Below, piece by piece: positions 20,678-31,277 of a stretch of 64,000 nt of DNA. The translations under genes were made by a program, and so were the position numbers. The notes under the pieces were generated by a model, which saw nothing but the letters and a program-made list of their open reading frames with translations, was not told the DNA's origin and ran no database searches. The number at the start of each line of letters is the position of its first letter. Position 1 is the stretch's first letter. The stretch is from Nematocida ironsii (Eukaryota; Microsporidia): NCBI GenBank assembly GCA_001642415.1, contig LTDK01000060.1:1-64000 (forward strand), written 5' to 3'.

Positions 20678-22261
20678 CTATCCCATTGGCATTATATTTA
20701 TCACAGCATCACTACAGACATTTGTAATTGCAATTATAGTAGACCCAATTGTTTTAATTGTGCTGTTTACTTTTGATGAATTTCTAATTCTTGTAATAGT
20801 TGGTCTGTATGTTGCATACGAAAAAATCCTCCAAGTTTGAATATGCTTAGCAACTTTGCTATTCCAGAATGAATTATTTTTATCTTTTAAGTTATTACAC
20901 ACGCTGCGATAAACCGACCATAAAAATGCTAGTTTATTTGTTACCCAAATATACACATTTAATTTCATTAGCATTCCACAAAACTCATTGTATCTTAGGT
21001 TAAACCACGCACAAAATGGTATCCAGTATCTGTTAATAAATATATTTCTTATCCCCTGTGTCCACTGTTTTATCCCTATACCATAACACACGACAGGCCT
21101 AAACTTAGGTAATTTCACAATCTTCCCAGGCGTCTGCATATCTTTCATTGTGTCATATATCAAAACTTGATTTTTATCATTATACACGGCCTTTAAAGAA
21201 TGAACAGTTCTTAGAATCCTCCTGGAAATAATCTCTTTCATCCTATCAGAAACAAATGCATTATTCAATAACTTTTCTAAATTCTCTAAATTTATAAATG
21301 ATTCTAAAATTCCCTTTTTCTTTACCAGCCGCTCTAGCTGCCGGAAGTTTTTGAATGATGGAGTGCGTAGTGGAGCTGTCATTGGAAATAGAATCATAAT
21401 GTTCTCTACAGAAAAGCAGCTTAGAAAGTTATACTCAGCCTCTAATATTTCTTCCCAATACTCATACATCCCTATAATAATGCTTATGTCTCTTTTTCTT
21501 TCCTCTATTTGCTTTTCATTGGCTGCAGAATTCCATGTAATCAATGAATAAAACCAGCTTTTCAGAGAACTTCCCAGGGCATTCCTATTATTAAATATCT
21601 CAAAGACTCCTTTATTCTCTAGTAGCATACGCATTCCATACTCTATGTACCTATCCCCGTGCTCTGTTTTTTTCGTATACAATTCATCCAGTGTATATTT
21701 TGTTATATTTAGTCTTAGCTGCACACTCTCTTTATAAAATACACTAAATTCTCTCAATACGTCCTTTGCTGTATACGAAGTGCTCTGCCGCTGCAAAAGA
21801 ATTGTATTCCTAAAAATAGACTCAATCGAAAAGTATGCATTCTGGTCAAGACTGCTTGCACCTACCATGTTCATCCACAGATATATGTTATTCCGGACTC
21901 TTACAAACATCTCTTGAATTTCTGTATAAATATTGATACGCAGTATTCGCATTGTTAGCAGGCTTTCTGCATATTGCATGCCTATAAACTGCTCTTCAAG
22001 AGTCTCATCATATATCTGCAAAAGCCCTCCCCAAAAAATAGTTCTATATAGTTCTTTTGGCATATGCCTAAACATAGTCATACGTATAAAATATATGATT
22101 AAAGTATTGAATAGGTCTCTTATTATATGCATTCGTAATCCATATATATTTGACATATCTCTATATCTATCTGTGTAATTTTCCATAACTCCATCAAACT
22201 CTTTAATGTACTGTGTGCTTGCTAGTGCATTTCCTAACTCAGGATAATTTTTTGCATCCAT
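20678..22261 (-). CDS. Large helical protein, unknown
   Basis: A 527-residue frame from the ATG at 22259-22261. The composition is rich in Ile, Met, Tyr, Asn and Arg with many predicted helices and no clear signal peptide. Several hydrophobic stretches occur, such as LRMHIIRDLFNTLIIYFIRM near residue 45 and TIKTIGSTIIAITNV near the end. A repeat-type helical scaffold or peripheral membrane protein is possible. I do not recognise a family. The AT-rich codon use resembles lineage-specific genes such as the pair just downstream on the other strand, rather than the core genes. Its start lies 57 bases from the 3' end of the tRNA-Lys gene on the same strand. Confidence 0.75.
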   Translation of the reverse strand: MDAKNYPELGNALASTQYIKEFDGVMENYTDRYRDMSNIYGLRMHIIRDLFNTLIIYFIRMTMFRHMPKELYRTIFWGGLLQIYDETLEEQFIGMQYAESLLTMRILRINIYTEIQEMFVRVRNNIYLWMNMVGASSLDQNAYFSIESIFRNTILLQRQSTSYTAKDVLREFSVFYKESVQLRLNITKYTLDELYTKKTEHGDRYIEYGMRMLLENKGVFEIFNNRNALGSSLKSWFYSLITWNSAANEKQIEERKRDISIIIGMYEYWEEILEAEYNFLSCFSVENIMILFPMTAPLRTPSFKNFRQLERLVKKKGILESFINLENLEKLLNNAFVSDRMKEIISRRILRTVHSLKAVYNDKNQVLIYDTMKDMQTPGKIVKLPKFRPVVCYGIGIKQWTQGIRNIFINRYWIPFCAWFNLRYNEFCGMLMKLNVYIWVTNKLAFLWSVYRSVCNNLKDKNNSFWNSKVAKHIQTWRIFSYATYRPTITRIRNSSKVNSTIKTIGSTIIAITNVCSDAVINIMPMG

Positions 22262-22311
22262 GATTCATTAGAAACAAAAATTTCTTTTATTCAACTTCTG
22301 CGAAATAAAAG

Positions 22312-22318
22312 AAAAAAA
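22312..22318 (-). terminator. Pol III terminator of tRNA-Lys
   Basis: Seven T residues on the minus strand immediately follow the discriminator base of the tRNA. A run of four or more T is the standard RNA polymerase III stop signal. Confidence 0.85.
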
Positions 22319-22391
22319 CACCCAGTACGGGACTCGAACCCGCGGCCCTCAGATTAAGAGTCTGATGCTCTACCGACTGAGCTAACCGGGT
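22319..22391 (-). tRNA. tRNA-Lys (anticodon CTT)
   Basis: The minus strand folds as a complete 73-base cloverleaf. The acceptor arms are ACCCGGT and ACTGGGT (one G-T pair) with discriminator G. The D arm is GCTC/GAGC, the anticodon stem is TCAGA/TCTGA, and the loop CTCTTAA gives anticodon CTT for AAG codons. The T arm is GCGGG/CCCGT, with a T-A-type mismatch at most at one end. The internal promoter is intact: box A TAGCTCAGTCGG and box B GGTTCGAGTCC. There is no intron. CCA is not encoded. Confidence 0.97.
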
Positions 22392-22685
22392 ACACATATT
22401 AAATTAAACACACAACACAGCGTATGCAGCATCTATCACATAACCCGAATATGTAAAATGTACTATGCGCTATACAACACGTAGAATACAATACACTCTG
22501 TGTATTTGCATATATTCTACTTTATACAGCAGATTATTGAATAGTTTAATTTTAGTTTATACTATACTGCTCTTATATACTTCTATTTATATATGGTATT
22601 TTGTGCGCATGGTTGTACTTTTAGATATATCATGTCTATTAATATCAAAAATTGTCTATATAATTACCAAAATTATGCACTTTTT

Positions 22686-23459
22686 ATGAATCTTAGTTAT
22701 GTCATTTCTTATATATATATGTATATATTAGCAACTGCTGATAGCAAAAACTCTCTGCTGGAAAAGAGAACTTATGCTACAGAGATTAAAGAAAATATGG
22801 AAATGCCACATGAATCAACTACTTCCTATAATCCATTTTATAGCACTGGGTATATCCAAGCCCCCACTCCACTATACAAGAAAGAGCCCATTACCCCTCA
22901 AGAATGTGCTGGATTCGAAACTATTATAGAAGACCATGCTGAAGAATCTCAAAATATTTACAGTACAGAAACAGAAGAAAATACACATGAAAGAAACAAA
23001 AGATCTATCAATAAAAAGAAAACGTCTAAAAAGCGTAACTCTAAAATAAAAAGCAAAATCACTAGGGCTGCGCCTGTAAAATCATTAACCGGCCCGAAAA
23101 TTGATGAAATCCAAGAAGACAGATCACTGCCCATGAGGAATATGCTTGAACACATAAAAACTAGCCAGGAATGCATTTATACTCCCGAAAACACAATTAT
23201 ATACCAGTCAACTGATGCGATTCCTAATGAGTTTGCTTCTTGGTATGAGTTCACTATTAAAGAAGTAGCACCGAATCCTTCTAGATCGACTATCACAAAT
23301 TATAGTTTTCTTAATGATGATATATACTCTTCTACCATACAAATGAAGTTTGACAAAAACCTAAAAGACAATGGTAAAAACTGCTCTAGCATTTTAATCA
23401 ATGGAGACCGCAGCTATAAATATGAACATGGGCATATTCTGGTGGATACACTGTTTTAA
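22686..23459 (+). CDS. Secreted N-terminal part of a long unknown protein (ends at in-frame TAA)
   Basis: 257 residues from the ATG at 22686, chosen because it begins a signal peptide (MNLSYVISYIYMYILATADS). The frame is open further upstream but without a sensible start. A Lys/Arg/Ser-rich tract lies at about residues 100-125 (KRSINKKKTSKKRNSKIKSK), followed by polar sequence. The stop TAA at 23457-23459 is followed in the same frame by 29 sense codons that join directly to the next reading frame. So this may be the front of one ~1450-residue secreted protein rather than a separate gene. No family is recognised. Confidence 0.65.
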   Translation: MNLSYVISYIYMYILATADSKNSLLEKRTYATEIKENMEMPHESTTSYNPFYSTGYIQAPTPLYKKEPITPQECAGFETIIEDHAEESQNIYSTETEENTHERNKRSINKKKTSKKRNSKIKSKITRAAPVKSLTGPKIDEIQEDRSLPMRNMLEHIKTSQECIYTPENTIIYQSTDAIPNEFASWYEFTIKEVAPNPSRSTITNYSFLNDDIYSSTIQMKFDKNLKDNGKNCSSILINGDRSYKYEHGHILVDTLF

Positions 23460-23546
23460 AATGCTGGAATAGTTTCTTTCTACTCCACATCGCATAATTA
23501 TATACTCCACAAAATTAAGAAAAGCAATGACCTAATCCTTACTATT

Positions 23547-26500
23547 ATGGATGCCTCTAATAAAGATCATGTATTCCCTTTTGCAGTATCACTGTTGATT
23601 AAGGCGCATGGAAGTGAGGCAGCAGAATATTATGAAATAAGCACCAAGAAAAATTCGAAAAAATCTGTAATTAAGGTGAATACAAATAGTGAAACAGTAT
23701 ATGTCCTTAACTGGGCCAAAGTAGAAAACCAAAACCTATTAATCTGTAATTCTCCTGTGTTTGTGAGCAGCAGAAAACCTAAGAATGGACATCAGAAAAA
23801 CAATTTAGTGCACATCTCTACAGAAATAATCACACATACACCTACTAGTGCAAAACTACACTCTTCTGAGTTTATTCAAACTAGCAATATCGCTATAAAG
23901 ACAAAACTTGCATTTGACCCGAAAACCACACTAATTATGGAAATTTATAACCAGGAAACCCCACTATCCTTCTCAAATAGAAGGCCCAAAATATATTTTG
24001 TGCAAATCTCTAGAAATAGCAATTTGATTAATATAGTTAGTATTTGCTCGTACACCCCGCTGATAAACGATTTTAAGGAAAGCTCTATAGAGCACAGATT
24101 CTCGCAAGAGCCCATAAAACCAGATGGAACAAGTACGGTAACTATATACCAAAAACTTAGTGGCCAGCTAGCTTATATAAAAGAATCCAGCCAGGAAGAT
24201 ACTTGGACTGCAATTAAAACATATATAAATAAAATATATGCAAAAAGAGACCCCAATTCTTCTGATGCATACCCAGAAGTCGATGGGCTGCGAATTATAT
24301 CAAAAGATGATTTAAAAATGGCTTCACCTACCCGTATACGCAGGCTAAACATATACAAGTCATTGCGCCAAATCAAAGAATACTCTTTTCTTTTGGAAAT
24401 TTACCAGAACAACCCGAATATAACAAAAAATCCATTTAGAGACAACATAAACCCAAACTCTATGAACAGAAAGCACTTAACTGTGATGGCCTCAATACTT
24501 GGTGACAGTTCTTACAATCAAACTAACTACTCATCGAAAAGTTCAGTGATAAAAGGACAGCTTAATTTTCCTCACACTGACTACTACAGATTGCAGTTTA
24601 ATCAGTACTCTATTGGTGTTTCTAATATCAAAAAATATAAAGAAATCGATTTTAAAAAAGCTGGGCTTCCTCTTTATGCAGACAAAATGATTTTCTATCT
24701 AACAGATGAAAGAGACACATACTCTGCTGGAGTTGACAGCTGGAATGACATTCTATCGTACCGACAAATAACCCTGCAGGATGAGCCATCTGAAGATGAT
24801 ATAAATACAAAAATTAATGCCAGCAAAATGTACATGAATCTACTAAGCGTCCATCTAAGCTATAAACTTATGCATATTGTGAGCGGCATGCTTGATCTGA
24901 GTGGAATAGATAACTCATATGCCATAATGAATATGTATAAAAGCGACAGCGCTACATACCTTAATCTAAGAAAGCCATATACGATAAGTTTTCTCTCCTT
25001 AGCACAAAAGGTCTTTGACTCAAAATACAACGCATTCAATGAGTTTGTCTATTCACTTAATAAAACAGCAGCTGCATATTCATTTGACAATCTGTCTAAG
25101 TTCATTTCTAAAACCATATTAGATGAGAGCATCGATGAAAGGAACTTAGCAAATTATACTATTCGCTCCAATTCTAATAATAACGATATTCCGTCTAGCA
25201 TTGCAGTGAATGAGATGCTGATAGTGGACCGATTGATTACTATTATTAAGAAAAGCATTCACATTATGGATGACTTTACAAACCAATACCTTATGCCCCT
25301 TTCCACTGTGTGCAATACACTTGCATCACCAGAGTATACCATAGAGATACAAAAGCTCCTTCATATGAAAAAATGTCTTTCTAATAATATTTTGGAGTCT
25401 TATATTCTTACTGCAAATGATGGGGACATAACTCAAAATATTAAAATTATTATAATGAACACAATAATTCCGCTTCAGGACAATCTGTTCATTATTGCCA
25501 ATGGATTCCTCAACCTAATCTCAAAAGATATTTACAAAAGACTGGACGCCACCGACGGCTCTCAGGATGCCGCGATCCATGACTTTATAAAAATCAGCAG
25601 CGAATGGACTTTTTCAGAGTGGCAGAGGAGAGTCAAAGATTATGCGTCTACAATTAAAATATTTAATTACCTCCAGGCAAATATTTTAGATTACAAGTAC
25701 CAAAAAAATGAAAAAGAAATAATCCAGAAAACTACATCCCACTTTATAAAACTGGCTTTGCATGCGTCTATAGGGAAAAACCCATTATATGCATGGAAGC
25801 CAATTGAAACAGCGAATCTAGATCCTAAGTATCTTCAAAGCAGCCGGTACAGAAGGGATACGCTTAACCCGCTCAGAATGGTTTCCAGCATGTACACAGA
25901 TAGCCTAAGCATGTTCATAAAAAATGCTTTCAATCAGATACTATCCCATAAAGAGTGCAGTGGCTATCTATGGGATGAAAAAAACAAGCTAATCAGCCAA
26001 TACAAGAATAGCACAGATTACAAAGCAGGAAAGTCTATTAAAGTCAGTGAGTTTAAACTGTTCCCAGCGGAGGTAGACATATCAAAAGGTGTGACTTCTC
26101 TTCTGCAGCAGCAAATAAACAATACAATCTTACTATATTTGAGCGAAGACCTTCTTGCACAGGCCGCCTCCACCTCTACAGCCTCCTCTTCCTTTATGTC
26201 GGTTTTTGCAAAACAGAAGAAAAATGAACTTACCTTGCGGTATGATGAAATGAACAAAATAATCCCTGTGGTCCTTCACTCCCAGCTTATATTAGCAGGA
26301 AAGCTGCACAATATTAAACATGGGACATCAGATAACATCTCTGCTCTAGCTAATTCTCAGATGATGTATGATGAAACAAAAGATTTTGCTGTTAAACTGT
26401 TCTCTAACATAGCATTCTCTGAGTTTTCAGAACAAATATATATCACGAATGCAAGCCCTCTTTATAAGAAGTATCAGGAAAAAATAGAAAACTTGCTTAT

Positions 26501-27044
26501 AGACTTATACACCACATATGAAACAGAAGTCTTGGCTCTATTCTCTAATAAACCAGCTATAAACACTGACAACTGTACTAAGAAAATGTCTGCTGAGCAT
26601 TGTAAAGCCCTCTACATAAGCAATCTTTCTATTCTTAGCAAGCTTGAATCTTCTATTGATAAAATAAAATTCATCGAGGAAAATGGAGTCTTCAATAAAA
26701 GCAGGCATAAGACCACGCGCCGCCAAAATCTCAATAAAACAATTAATGAATTCAATGAAAAGTATAAAAAAGAAATGAGCTCTACCACAAAAAAAAATGC
26801 ATTCTTAACCGAGCTTAATAGCTTAATAGCTAAAACATCAAAGGAAATCCGTTCTTTGTTGATGTTCATGTACCTTATGGAGATTAAGGCAATGGGCGAG
26901 ACTCACAATTTAATGGAAAAGAAAAATAGATGCTCTCAGACGGCACTTGATATATATCAGAAAAACGGTCCCGCCGATAGTTTGCAATCTAATGCAAATA
27001 GAAATCGCGCAGCAACACATCTACTCAGCACAATCATTCATTAG
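23547..27044 (+). CDS. Very long unknown protein, in frame with the preceding secreted segment
   Basis: 1165 residues from the ATG at 23547. The true open frame extends back to 23460, directly after a single TAA. The product is rich in Ile, Lys, Asn and Ser, with a beta-like first third and a helical remainder; it ends with a basic helical region and HLLSTIIH. There is no membrane segment or zinc motif, and I do not recognise the family. If expressed alone it would lack a signal peptide and be cytoplasmic; joined with the upstream segment it would be secreted. The AT-rich codon choice and large size resemble lineage-specific secreted proteins of microsporidia, which is inference. Confidence 0.75.
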   Translation: MDASNKDHVFPFAVSLLIKAHGSEAAEYYEISTKKNSKKSVIKVNTNSETVYVLNWAKVENQNLLICNSPVFVSSRKPKNGHQKNNLVHISTEIITHTPTSAKLHSSEFIQTSNIAIKTKLAFDPKTTLIMEIYNQETPLSFSNRRPKIYFVQISRNSNLINIVSICSYTPLINDFKESSIEHRFSQEPIKPDGTSTVTIYQKLSGQLAYIKESSQEDTWTAIKTYINKIYAKRDPNSSDAYPEVDGLRIISKDDLKMASPTRIRRLNIYKSLRQIKEYSFLLEIYQNNPNITKNPFRDNINPNSMNRKHLTVMASILGDSSYNQTNYSSKSSVIKGQLNFPHTDYYRLQFNQYSIGVSNIKKYKEIDFKKAGLPLYADKMIFYLTDERDTYSAGVDSWNDILSYRQITLQDEPSEDDINTKINASKMYMNLLSVHLSYKLMHIVSGMLDLSGIDNSYAIMNMYKSDSATYLNLRKPYTISFLSLAQKVFDSKYNAFNEFVYSLNKTAAAYSFDNLSKFISKTILDESIDERNLANYTIRSNSNNNDIPSSIAVNEMLIVDRLITIIKKSIHIMDDFTNQYLMPLSTVCNTLASPEYTIEIQKLLHMKKCLSNNILESYILTANDGDITQNIKIIIMNTIIPLQDNLFIIANGFLNLISKDIYKRLDATDGSQDAAIHDFIKISSEWTFSEWQRRVKDYASTIKIFNYLQANILDYKYQKNEKEIIQKTTSHFIKLALHASIGKNPLYAWKPIETANLDPKYLQSSRYRRDTLNPLRMVSSMYTDSLSMFIKNAFNQILSHKECSGYLWDEKNKLISQYKNSTDYKAGKSIKVSEFKLFPAEVDISKGVTSLLQQQINNTILLYLSEDLLAQAASTSTASSSFMSVFAKQKKNELTLRYDEMNKIIPVVLHSQLILAGKLHNIKHGTSDNISALANSQMMYDETKDFAVKLFSNIAFSEFSEQIYITNASPLYKKYQEKIENLLIDLYTTYETEVLALFSNKPAINTDNCTKKMSAEHCKALYISNLSILSKLESSIDKIKFIEENGVFNKSRHKTTRRQNLNKTINEFNEKYKKEMSSTTKKNAFLTELNSLIAKTSKEIRSLLMFMYLMEIKAMGETHNLMEKKNRCSQTALDIYQKNGPADSLQSNANRNRAATHLLSTIIH

Positions 27045-27495
27045 AATTATTCTAAAGATTTTTTATGCGCCTCTATTCCAAATATAACTCAGAACTATTT
27101 TGCTATAATATCCAGAAATTCAAACTACTCTGGGTATGTCTAAAATGGCTCTCTAAATAATTTAAATAAATGCAGTTTTTAAACTACGTAATATAAGCAT
27201 GATTTATTAAAAATAAAATATTATTTATGCCTTACATATAATATAAACCCCACGTTCCTGGAATTTTCTACCTACCTAAAATTTCGGGTTATATTTGCAA
27301 ATATATGAATCCTTTCTTTTAGGCTATTAGCTTATTATAAGCAACAGCCATGTATAATATATCATGAAAATAGATAAAGAAGATTTAATTTTTATTCATA
27401 TTGTAGTTATTATAGGAATTTCCATATGTATAATGCGGTTCCACTCGGTTCTGTGGACTTTTCTAGCAACATACAGCGATACATGCCTTGTTTGA
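27045..27495. other. Spacer with dispersed repeat and motif copy
   Basis: No gene is seen. It holds copy A of the AT-rich dispersed repeat (27196-27237) and a motif copy AATTTCGGGTTATAT at about 27288. Confidence 0.6.
27196..27237 (+). repeat. Dispersed AT-rich repeat, copy A
   Basis: The core runs GCATGATTTATTAAAAATAA then AATATTATTTATGCCTTACAT. It matches copy B at 35714-35754 almost base for base, and copies C and D in the opposite orientation. The ends GCAT and ATGC make it an imperfect palindrome able to form an AU hairpin. It lies about 150 bases past the end of the long unknown gene. Confidence 0.75.
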
Positions 27496-29292
27496 TTAGT
27501 TATACTCTAAAAGCAGTTCTTCTGTTGACACAAATTGGTATTCTGGCTCTGCTTTTTGTTTTTGCATAAATGCACTAGAGATCCTTCCCATTCTTTTCTT
27601 AAAAGTTAGAGAGTTGCCCTCTTTTATTTCCTGCGATAGTGTTATGATCTGTCTTTTCATCTGCTGAAATATTCCCAAAATATTCTCTATTTCCTCGTTT
27701 GGCTCTTTTATTTTAGCATTTAAGACATCCTCTAAATTATAAAAGAGTCTTCTCTGTTTTTCCCACCGCGGAAAGATGCTTTGATGTGTTGAAAGGACCT
27801 CGTCCATTTTTTTGATCTCTTCTGTTATTTTCTTTAATTCTTCTTCTGTCTGTGATTGTGCTTCTTTTTTCTTTTCGTATTTCTTTCCTCCTGCTCTTGG
27901 TGAGCTCTCCACTGGGCTAATGTGCACCGGAGACTCTATTCTGTCTATTTTAGGCCGAGCTTTAAGCTTCTCTTCCTGTCGTAATTTAATAGGCTTTACT
28001 TCATGCGGGATTGGTCCTAGCGCTCCCCCCTTTGAATAATGATTTGGCGGCGCCGTGCGTGTGTTGTTCATTTTCGCCGCAGTGTTTGTGCTTCCTGCTG
28101 CTCCCGTTCGGTGCAAAACATTTCCAAGTGTGATCCCGCCCATGCCCATGCCAATTCCCTGTACATCTCCCATGTGGTCTACTCCCATTCTTGAAAACTC
28201 CGATCCCTCACCTGCACTGCCAAATCCTCCAATCGGCACAAATGGATCTAGCCTTCCCATACTTTTCGCCATTCCAGTGTTTATGCCCCGCAGTGTATCC
28301 CTCTGCATAGTTGGGTTGATGCTATTCACCTCTACTCCTTTTAAACCCATGTCATTCCTGCTATCCCGGCTACCGGAGATAGAGCCCAGATCTGTCATTG
28401 GGTCTAGTTTTATGATATTTGGCCCTTGCACGCTCACTCTATTTATATTCCCCCCTATATCAATCGGGCCATTCCGCGCAGCTCCAACACTTACAAACCC
28501 ATACCCACCCGGCTTGTTGTTTATATTTATTGACTGCCCTGCAGTCTGCCCAAAGCTGTTATTCATCGGATGCATGCCCATTTGCGGGTTTGGCATTCTT
28601 TGCATGTGCATATTTATAAACTGATTACCGCCCATGTGATTTGCTTGGTTAGAAGACATCTCTGGATTGTTGATTGGCGTGCTCCCTGGAATGGTTTGTG
28701 AATACCCCTGCATAGAAGTATTGTTAATATCGCATCCTCCGCCCAGCCCCATTCCCATACCAGAAGGCCCTGGATGGCTATTTATCCCAGAAACCATATG
28801 GGATGCAGGATTTCTTGGTCGCGCCCTCCCCATGTGCGAATCATCAGGAACAAATGAAAAGTTTGTCCCCCGACCCTGCTGGCTTCCTGCTAATGAAACA
28901 AACTCAGGCCCTGGCTTTTTTTGGCTGTGCATAGAATACTCCTCCATATCAGGATTGGATGGCTTGTCTACCTGATCCCTAAACATCCCCATTGGCCGAC
29001 TCACATGAATAGGCTCTGGCTGCATATGCCCAGGCTTGTTTCCCATCTCTCGAAGTATCTCCTCTGCATTCATTACATAACTTTTTTCTATCTTTTTAAG
29101 CTTAGAATGCATTGCTTGCATATACTCTTGTTTGGTAAATGACCGATCAAACGTCAGCTGCTCGGATTTTATAGCAGAGTCCCGTATGTGCTCGACAGAA
29201 TAATGAGTAAACATGGGGGACTGTCGCAGTGCGTGGTATATCTTCTTTAAAATAGATTTTCTTTCCTCTGGTCCAACTGGAGCGTGCTTCAT
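27496..29292 (-). CDS. Met/Gly/Asn/Pro-rich protein with KIX-like N-terminus, possible Mediator tail subunit (Med15-like)
   Basis: A 598-residue protein. Residues about 8-70 (PEERKSILKKIYHALRQSPM, then a helix ending QLTFDRSFTKQEYMQAMHSK) have the three-helix pattern of KIX domains found at the N-terminus of Med15/Gal11. A long disordered middle at about 95-400 is rich in Met, Gly, Asn and Pro. The C-terminal quarter is basic then helical and coiled-coil. Med15 combines exactly this layout of KIX, low-complexity linker and a helical Mediator-binding end, and it receives signals from activators. The assignment rests on layout and a weak pattern and should be tested by profile search. The MADS-box gene lies 2.5 kb away. 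Confidence 0.5.
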   Translation of the reverse strand: MKHAPVGPEERKSILKKIYHALRQSPMFTHYSVEHIRDSAIKSEQLTFDRSFTKQEYMQAMHSKLKKIEKSYVMNAEEILREMGNKPGHMQPEPIHVSRPMGMFRDQVDKPSNPDMEEYSMHSQKKPGPEFVSLAGSQQGRGTNFSFVPDDSHMGRARPRNPASHMVSGINSHPGPSGMGMGLGGGCDINNTSMQGYSQTIPGSTPINNPEMSSNQANHMGGNQFINMHMQRMPNPQMGMHPMNNSFGQTAGQSININNKPGGYGFVSVGAARNGPIDIGGNINRVSVQGPNIIKLDPMTDLGSISGSRDSRNDMGLKGVEVNSINPTMQRDTLRGINTGMAKSMGRLDPFVPIGGFGSAGEGSEFSRMGVDHMGDVQGIGMGMGGITLGNVLHRTGAAGSTNTAAKMNNTRTAPPNHYSKGGALGPIPHEVKPIKLRQEEKLKARPKIDRIESPVHISPVESSPRAGGKKYEKKKEAQSQTEEELKKITEEIKKMDEVLSTHQSIFPRWEKQRRLFYNLEDVLNAKIKEPNEEIENILGIFQQMKRQIITLSQEIKEGNSLTFKKRMGRISSAFMQKQKAEPEYQFVSTEELLLEYN

Positions 29293-31277
29293 TTCATGTA
29301 AATAAAAAAAATAGATACATTATCGCGTGGCAATGAAAATGGCTGATCGCCTCGGTCTATAAAGCAAAATAGCTAATACACCCTCTGTGCTTAATTCGTA
29401 TATTTTTCTAAATGCCTCTCTTGTGCATAGTCAGGCATAATTTTTCTTCTATATTTTTGAGTTTAATAAATTCGATTTGGCCTTTTATACTTTAGTACAT
29501 CGCTATTAATAGATTTTCTGTTCTCATTATATTAATTATTTATGACACTTTAATTAATTAATCCTGAGAATAATAATATATTTGTGTTTATTATTGTGCA
29601 GCTATTAGTTAGATGTATTTAGTTTTAATTTTAAAGAATCTCTAATTCAAGTATTGATTGCTTCACATCAGAAATGTGTCAAATTATTTTTTGCCAATTT
29701 AGTAATTATTTCTATTTTAATAAATTAACTGAACCCATATAATTGTTTTTGCTTATGCATAAATTCCATGATAAAATAACCATTACTCTCTGCCATGTAC
29801 TTTAATACTTCATAAAGGTGCATAAGTGGAGTTTTCATTTACAATACTAAAGAGTCTTTGATAAATTAGTTAAATTCTGGATAAATATACTTCTGGCTTT
29901 ATTATACTTAATAGCATAAATTAAATATTTATTTCAAGAAAGTTTCGGGTTATATATTCTATTTTAATTAATCAACAGTAACGAATTGTTCTGCTCATCC
30001 CATTAATATAATGTCATTCATTAAATTAATGATGTCTTTCTGTCAAAGTGTAATTAAATTATTTAATTAATGTTTTGGCGGTATTAAGCATACTTCTTCT
30101 ATTTTCTTATGAATGGTTTAATTCAGATGACTTTTAACTATAACAGTTAACTATACATCTAAATTTAATAGTATAAGACTATGTTTTTATAGAATATTAT
30201 ATACTAGCTACTTATATTCACTCTGTATATAAAATATATCTTTAAATTAAAAAAATAACTTTTCTCTCTTTGTCACATGGCAATTAGTTAATTATAACTT
30301 ATATTAGACAATATTATATATTTACATTTATTCTGGGTTATAATCAAGTCTCTTTGAGTTTATAGTTATATATTGGAATAGTGTCTACTTATATATCCTT
30401 AAATAATCGATTTGTCATATTTTACTTAATAGTCTTTCTATGCTGCTTTTTTTATTTTTATAATACACTACAGTGTACTATAAATATGTTTACATTTATT
30501 TATTTTATAGAAAAAATCAAAAGTGTACACTTTATATGCTGTTACATAGGCCAATGAATAGGTTTTATTTAAATTAATTCGAAAGAAAATAATCTGAATT
30601 TTCTCTAAATGCAGCCAAAACCATAGAAAGAACCAATAAATTATCTAAAAAATATAATTATTATGTCATGACATATATTGACACATATCTGAAAATAGAT
30701 GGAAAAGAAGATTTAGATTTATACACAAATAGAATAAAAACAGATAACAGAAAGATATAATCAAAAAAATACTTCTATATAATAAACTAAATTGTCTAAA
30801 ACACTTATATACATCAAAATATACTCCTGATAGAAACAAGACTCCTAATATTGAATGGAATATGCGATGTGAGCATTTGGGGGTATATTAATTAATATAT
30901 AAATATGTGCACATGTTTGGTTTTTAATATCCTAAAATACCGAGGGGAACCACTCAATAAATTTAAATAAACAATTAACAATAATGCTTAATTACATATA
31001 GACCTAAAATAAATTTAAAAATAGAATAGCCCAAAAGTATAATTGACTCTTTTTAATTCCAATTGAACATGCGTATTCTTTTAAAATAGCATGCAATAGT
31101 TATATATGTATTATGTGGGCGCATTGTTCTAAAAGTGCTAGGTTTAAATCGCATACATTCTCAGAGTTATTCTGTAGTATTTATTTCAATTTTCCTTTAT
31201 ACACCCGAAATTAAATTATTAATAATAAAGCCTTTTTCTTAAATTTTCTTTTTATTTTTCTATTTACCAGTATATTC
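29293..31277. other. Two-kilobase gene desert
   Basis: This is the longest gene-free stretch of the window, very AT-rich with many TAATTAATT runs and stops in all frames. One full dispersed motif lies at about 29942 (TTTCGGGTTATATA), with weak forms at about 30334 and 31202. No RNA gene or transposon frame was recognised. An inverted pair GACACTTTAATTAATT (about 29544) and CAAAGTGTAATTAAA (about 30044) is visible but weak. Confidence 0.55.
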
